From Bacteroidaceae bacterium (GTDB lineage: Bacteria; Bacteroidota; Bacteroidia; Bacteroidales; Bacteroidaceae): a DNA stretch of 14,021 nt. A program made the position numbers and the translations under genes. Below the pieces are notes generated by a model. It did not search any database. It saw only the letters and a program-made list of their open reading frames with translations, and was not told where the DNA came from. Of the stretch, positions 12,613 to 14,021 are shown in pieces. Position 1 is the first letter of the stretch. Each line of letters starts with the position of its first letter. Where the stretch lies: the NCBI GenBank assembly GCA_024695315.1, contig JAILIJ010000033.1, positions 1 to 14,021 on the forward strand, given 5' to 3'.

Positions 12613-12645
12613 CTATAAATAATTATTAACTTTGCGCAAAGTTAA
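12603..12645. promoter_or_regulatory. divergent promoters sharing a 20-bp palindrome
   Basis: TTAACTTTGCGCAAAGTTAA (12626-12645) is a perfect palindrome. It holds TAACTTTG on the plus strand (12627-12634) and TAACTTTG on the minus strand (12644-12637), each an exact -7 box. For holA the -33 box is GTTG (12603-12606), 20 bp upstream and inside the first codons of the opposing gene. The minus-strand promoter lacks a clear -33 box. The two -7 boxes face each other two bases apart, so one polymerase should exclude the other. Confidence 0.75.
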
Positions 12646-12733
12646 AGATTATTTTTGAAAGAATACTTTGATGTGATTCTTCAATCTAATCCCAGGCACA
12701 TTTTAATTTAATAAAAGAAATTAGTTAAACCTT

Positions 12734-13759
12734 ATGGCAGCTAAAGTGGCAATTTCTCATCGTGATATTGTGGACTCGATTCGTAAGAACGACTTGGCAC
12801 CAGTTTATCTTTTGATGGGAGAAGAGACATATTATATCGACAAAATTTCGGAGTATATGGAGCAGAATATCCTCAAGCCTGAGGAGCGTGATTTCAATCA
12901 GCAAATCATATACTGTACCAGGGATACAGATGTCGTTGATATAGTAAATAGTGCGAAACGCTATCCAATGATGGCAGAACATCAGGTCGTAATTGTTAAA
13001 GAAGCACAGAATTTGTTAAAAATCGATGACCTTGTTCCGTACATAAATAAACCGTTGCAAACTACGATTTTGGTAATTTGCTACAAACACGGAAGTATTG
13101 ATAAACGCAAGAAGATTGTTGCTGCTATCGAAAAGAATGGAGTGGTTTATGAAAGTACAAAAGTTAAGGATAGTTTTCTGCCTCAGTTTATAACTGACTA
13201 TCTGACGAGAAAGAAGGTTGCGATTGAACAGAATGCGTGTCAACTGTTGGTTGAGGCTATTGGAGCTGACCTGAGCAGGATGGCAACAGAACTGGATAAG
13301 CTTATCATTACTCTTGGACCTGACAACAGAAAAATAACTTCTGAACATATAGAAAGAAACATAGGTATTAGCAAGGACTTTAATGGATTTGAACTACGAA
13401 AGGCTATAATGGAAAAGGATGTCTTTAAGGCTAATCAGATCATCAATTATTTGAGCGATAACCCTAAGGTCAATCCACCGCAACCGACATTGGCTATGCT
13501 CTTTAATATTTTCTCTAATATTATGCTTGCATACTACGCACCAGATAAGTCAACAAGGGGAATAATGGAGCAACTTGATTTAAGGGCTGAGTGGCAAGTT
13601 AAACAGTATACTGATGCCATGAAGAAATATTCGGCAATGAAGGCTATGCTCATTATTGGAAAGATCAGAGAGACGGATGTAAAGATTAAGGGTGTGGAGA
13701 AAGGAAATGCTAGTGATGCTGAAGTTATGAGGGAACTAATATTCTTTATTTTGCATTAA
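12734..13759 (+). CDS. holA: DNA polymerase III delta subunit
   Basis: Encodes 341 residues, normal for the delta subunit of the clamp loader, which opens the sliding clamp in the replisome. The N-terminus has PVYLLMGEETYYIDKI (23-38), the degenerate P-loop region of HolA, where a Lys-containing Walker A is absent as expected. MMAEHQVVIVKEAQNLLKI (79-97) and TTILVIC (109-115) are the following strand and helix. The middle carries IGADLSRMATELDKLII (176-192), the family's conserved segment before the C-terminal collar domain, which runs from about 210. The start at 12734 follows a leader of about 90 nt from the palindromic promoter. No gene overlaps its end; tandem hairpins follow. Confidence 0.95.
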   Translation: MAAKVAISHRDIVDSIRKNDLAPVYLLMGEETYYIDKISEYMEQNILKPEERDFNQQIIYCTRDTDVVDIVNSAKRYPMMAEHQVVIVKEAQNLLKIDDLVPYINKPLQTTILVICYKHGSIDKRKKIVAAIEKNGVVYESTKVKDSFLPQFITDYLTRKKVAIEQNACQLLVEAIGADLSRMATELDKLIITLGPDNRKITSEHIERNIGISKDFNGFELRKAIMEKDVFKANQIINYLSDNPKVNPPQPTLAMLFNIFSNIMLAYYAPDKSTRGIMEQLDLRAEWQVKQYTDAMKKYSAMKAMLIIGKIRETDVKIKGVEKGNASDAEVMRELIFFILH

Positions 13760-13853
13760 TGGTAATACAAGATAGCTATGAAGTTTGGGCATCTGAGTTA
13801 TTCGCCTAAAGCTTAAAATGAGATGATAATTATATGTTGTCATGCTTGATGTT

Positions 13854-13880
13854 GGTTATATTCTTTATAATAATATAACC
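13854..13880 (+). repeat. hairpin just before the downstream terminator
   Basis: GGTTATATT (13854-13862) and AATATAACC (13872-13880) pair over 9 bp around a 9-nt loop, 3 nt before the terminator at 13884. A weaker hairpin ATGATA/TGTCAT lies at about 13823-13843. It may protect the 3' end of the holA mRNA. Nothing else is seen between 13760 and 13853. Confidence 0.5.
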
Positions 13881-13883
13881 ATA

Positions 13884-13920
13884 AATAGGGCTCCAATTTT
13901 GGAGTCCTATTTTTTGTTTT
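13884..13920 (+). terminator. intrinsic terminator downstream of holA
   Basis: AATAGGGCTCCA (13884-13895) pairs with TGGAGTCCTATT (13900-13911), 12 bp with one G-U pair, closed by a four-base loop and followed by a T run. It lies 125 bp after the holA stop codon. Confidence 0.9.
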
Positions 13921-13976
13921 GAGATGGATTATTTTGGAGCGACTTATCATATAATTATGTAGGCAATAATGCGGTG

Positions 13977-13984
13977 TATATTTG
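13977..13984 (+). promoter_or_regulatory. possible -7 element for a gene beyond the right edge
   Basis: TATATTTG matches TAnnTTTG exactly and lies after the holA terminator, reading out of the window. No convincing -33 TTTG is 19-21 bp upstream. No ORF start is visible before the window ends. Confidence 0.4.
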
Positions 13985-14021
13985 CTCTGTATTGCTTCCT
14001 TAAATTGTGATGTGGACTACA

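Noticed and set aside
13921..14021. Open minus-strand frame from the right edge (codons reading RKQYRANIHRIIAYIII then stop)
   Set aside because: Only about 24 codons, no recognisable family, and it conflicts with the plus-strand TATATTTG box; not supported as the end of a gene.
1..14021. Mobile elements, CRISPR arrays, tRNA or rRNA genes
   Set aside because: No transposase, integrase, direct-repeat array or cloverleaf was recognised; gene content is housekeeping and consistent along the window.

Overview
The window reads as a chromosomal segment of a Bacteroidales bacterium, most likely Prevotella or a close relative. The reasons are the AT-rich spacers, the lack of Shine-Dalgarno sequences before most starts, repeated matches to the Bacteroidetes promoter (TTTG or TTG near -33, TAnnTTTG near -7, about 20 bp apart), a Prevotella-style C-terminus on a large exported protein, and a KDPG-type DAHP synthase fused to a C-terminal chorismate mutase, known from Prevotella.

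Layout. Left edge, minus strand: the 5' end of a small ORF starting MKKYITPEV, then a 567-residue exported protein of unknown function. Positions 2361-6291, minus strand: a four-gene Phe/Tyr operon in the order prephenate dehydratase, aminotransferase, DAHP synthase/chorismate mutase, prephenate dehydrogenase, closed by a very long terminator. Positions 6643-9651, minus strand: a YtrA-type unit of ABC ATPase, membrane protein, short GntR regulator and a beta-solenoid-like (DUF2807) lipoprotein. Positions 9838-11456, plus strand: a Nif3-family protein and a coiled-coil/zinc-ribbon protein. Positions 11457-12162: no long gene, but two predicted small RNA units. Positions 12163-13759: a small HsdR N-terminal-like protein divergent from holA, followed by tandem hairpins and a promoter that probably serves a gene beyond the right edge.

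The strongest find is upstream of the aromatic operon. Between its promoter and the first gene lies an 18-codon ORF, MKPFYGTYFYYYFYFSNK, with 10 Phe or Tyr codons. Its stop codon directly abuts GAGCGGGAT, which can pair with the 5' arm of an intrinsic terminator just before the prephenate dehydratase gene. This is the layout of ribosome-mediated attenuation sensing both Phe and Tyr, and it would control first-step flux (DAHP synthase), the branch point (chorismate mutase) and both terminal branches from one switch.

Other notable signals: an inverted repeat resembling the YtrA operator at the start of the ABC operon; a 20-bp perfect palindrome made of two face-to-face -7 boxes between the HsdR-N-like gene and holA; and a roughly 180-nt candidate RNA with a consensus promoter, a long rod-like fold and its own terminator. 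Two gene starts (ABC ATPase, Nif3) are set downstream of the longest ORF because the promoter lies inside the extension. All calls come from reading the sequence only; no database search was run.
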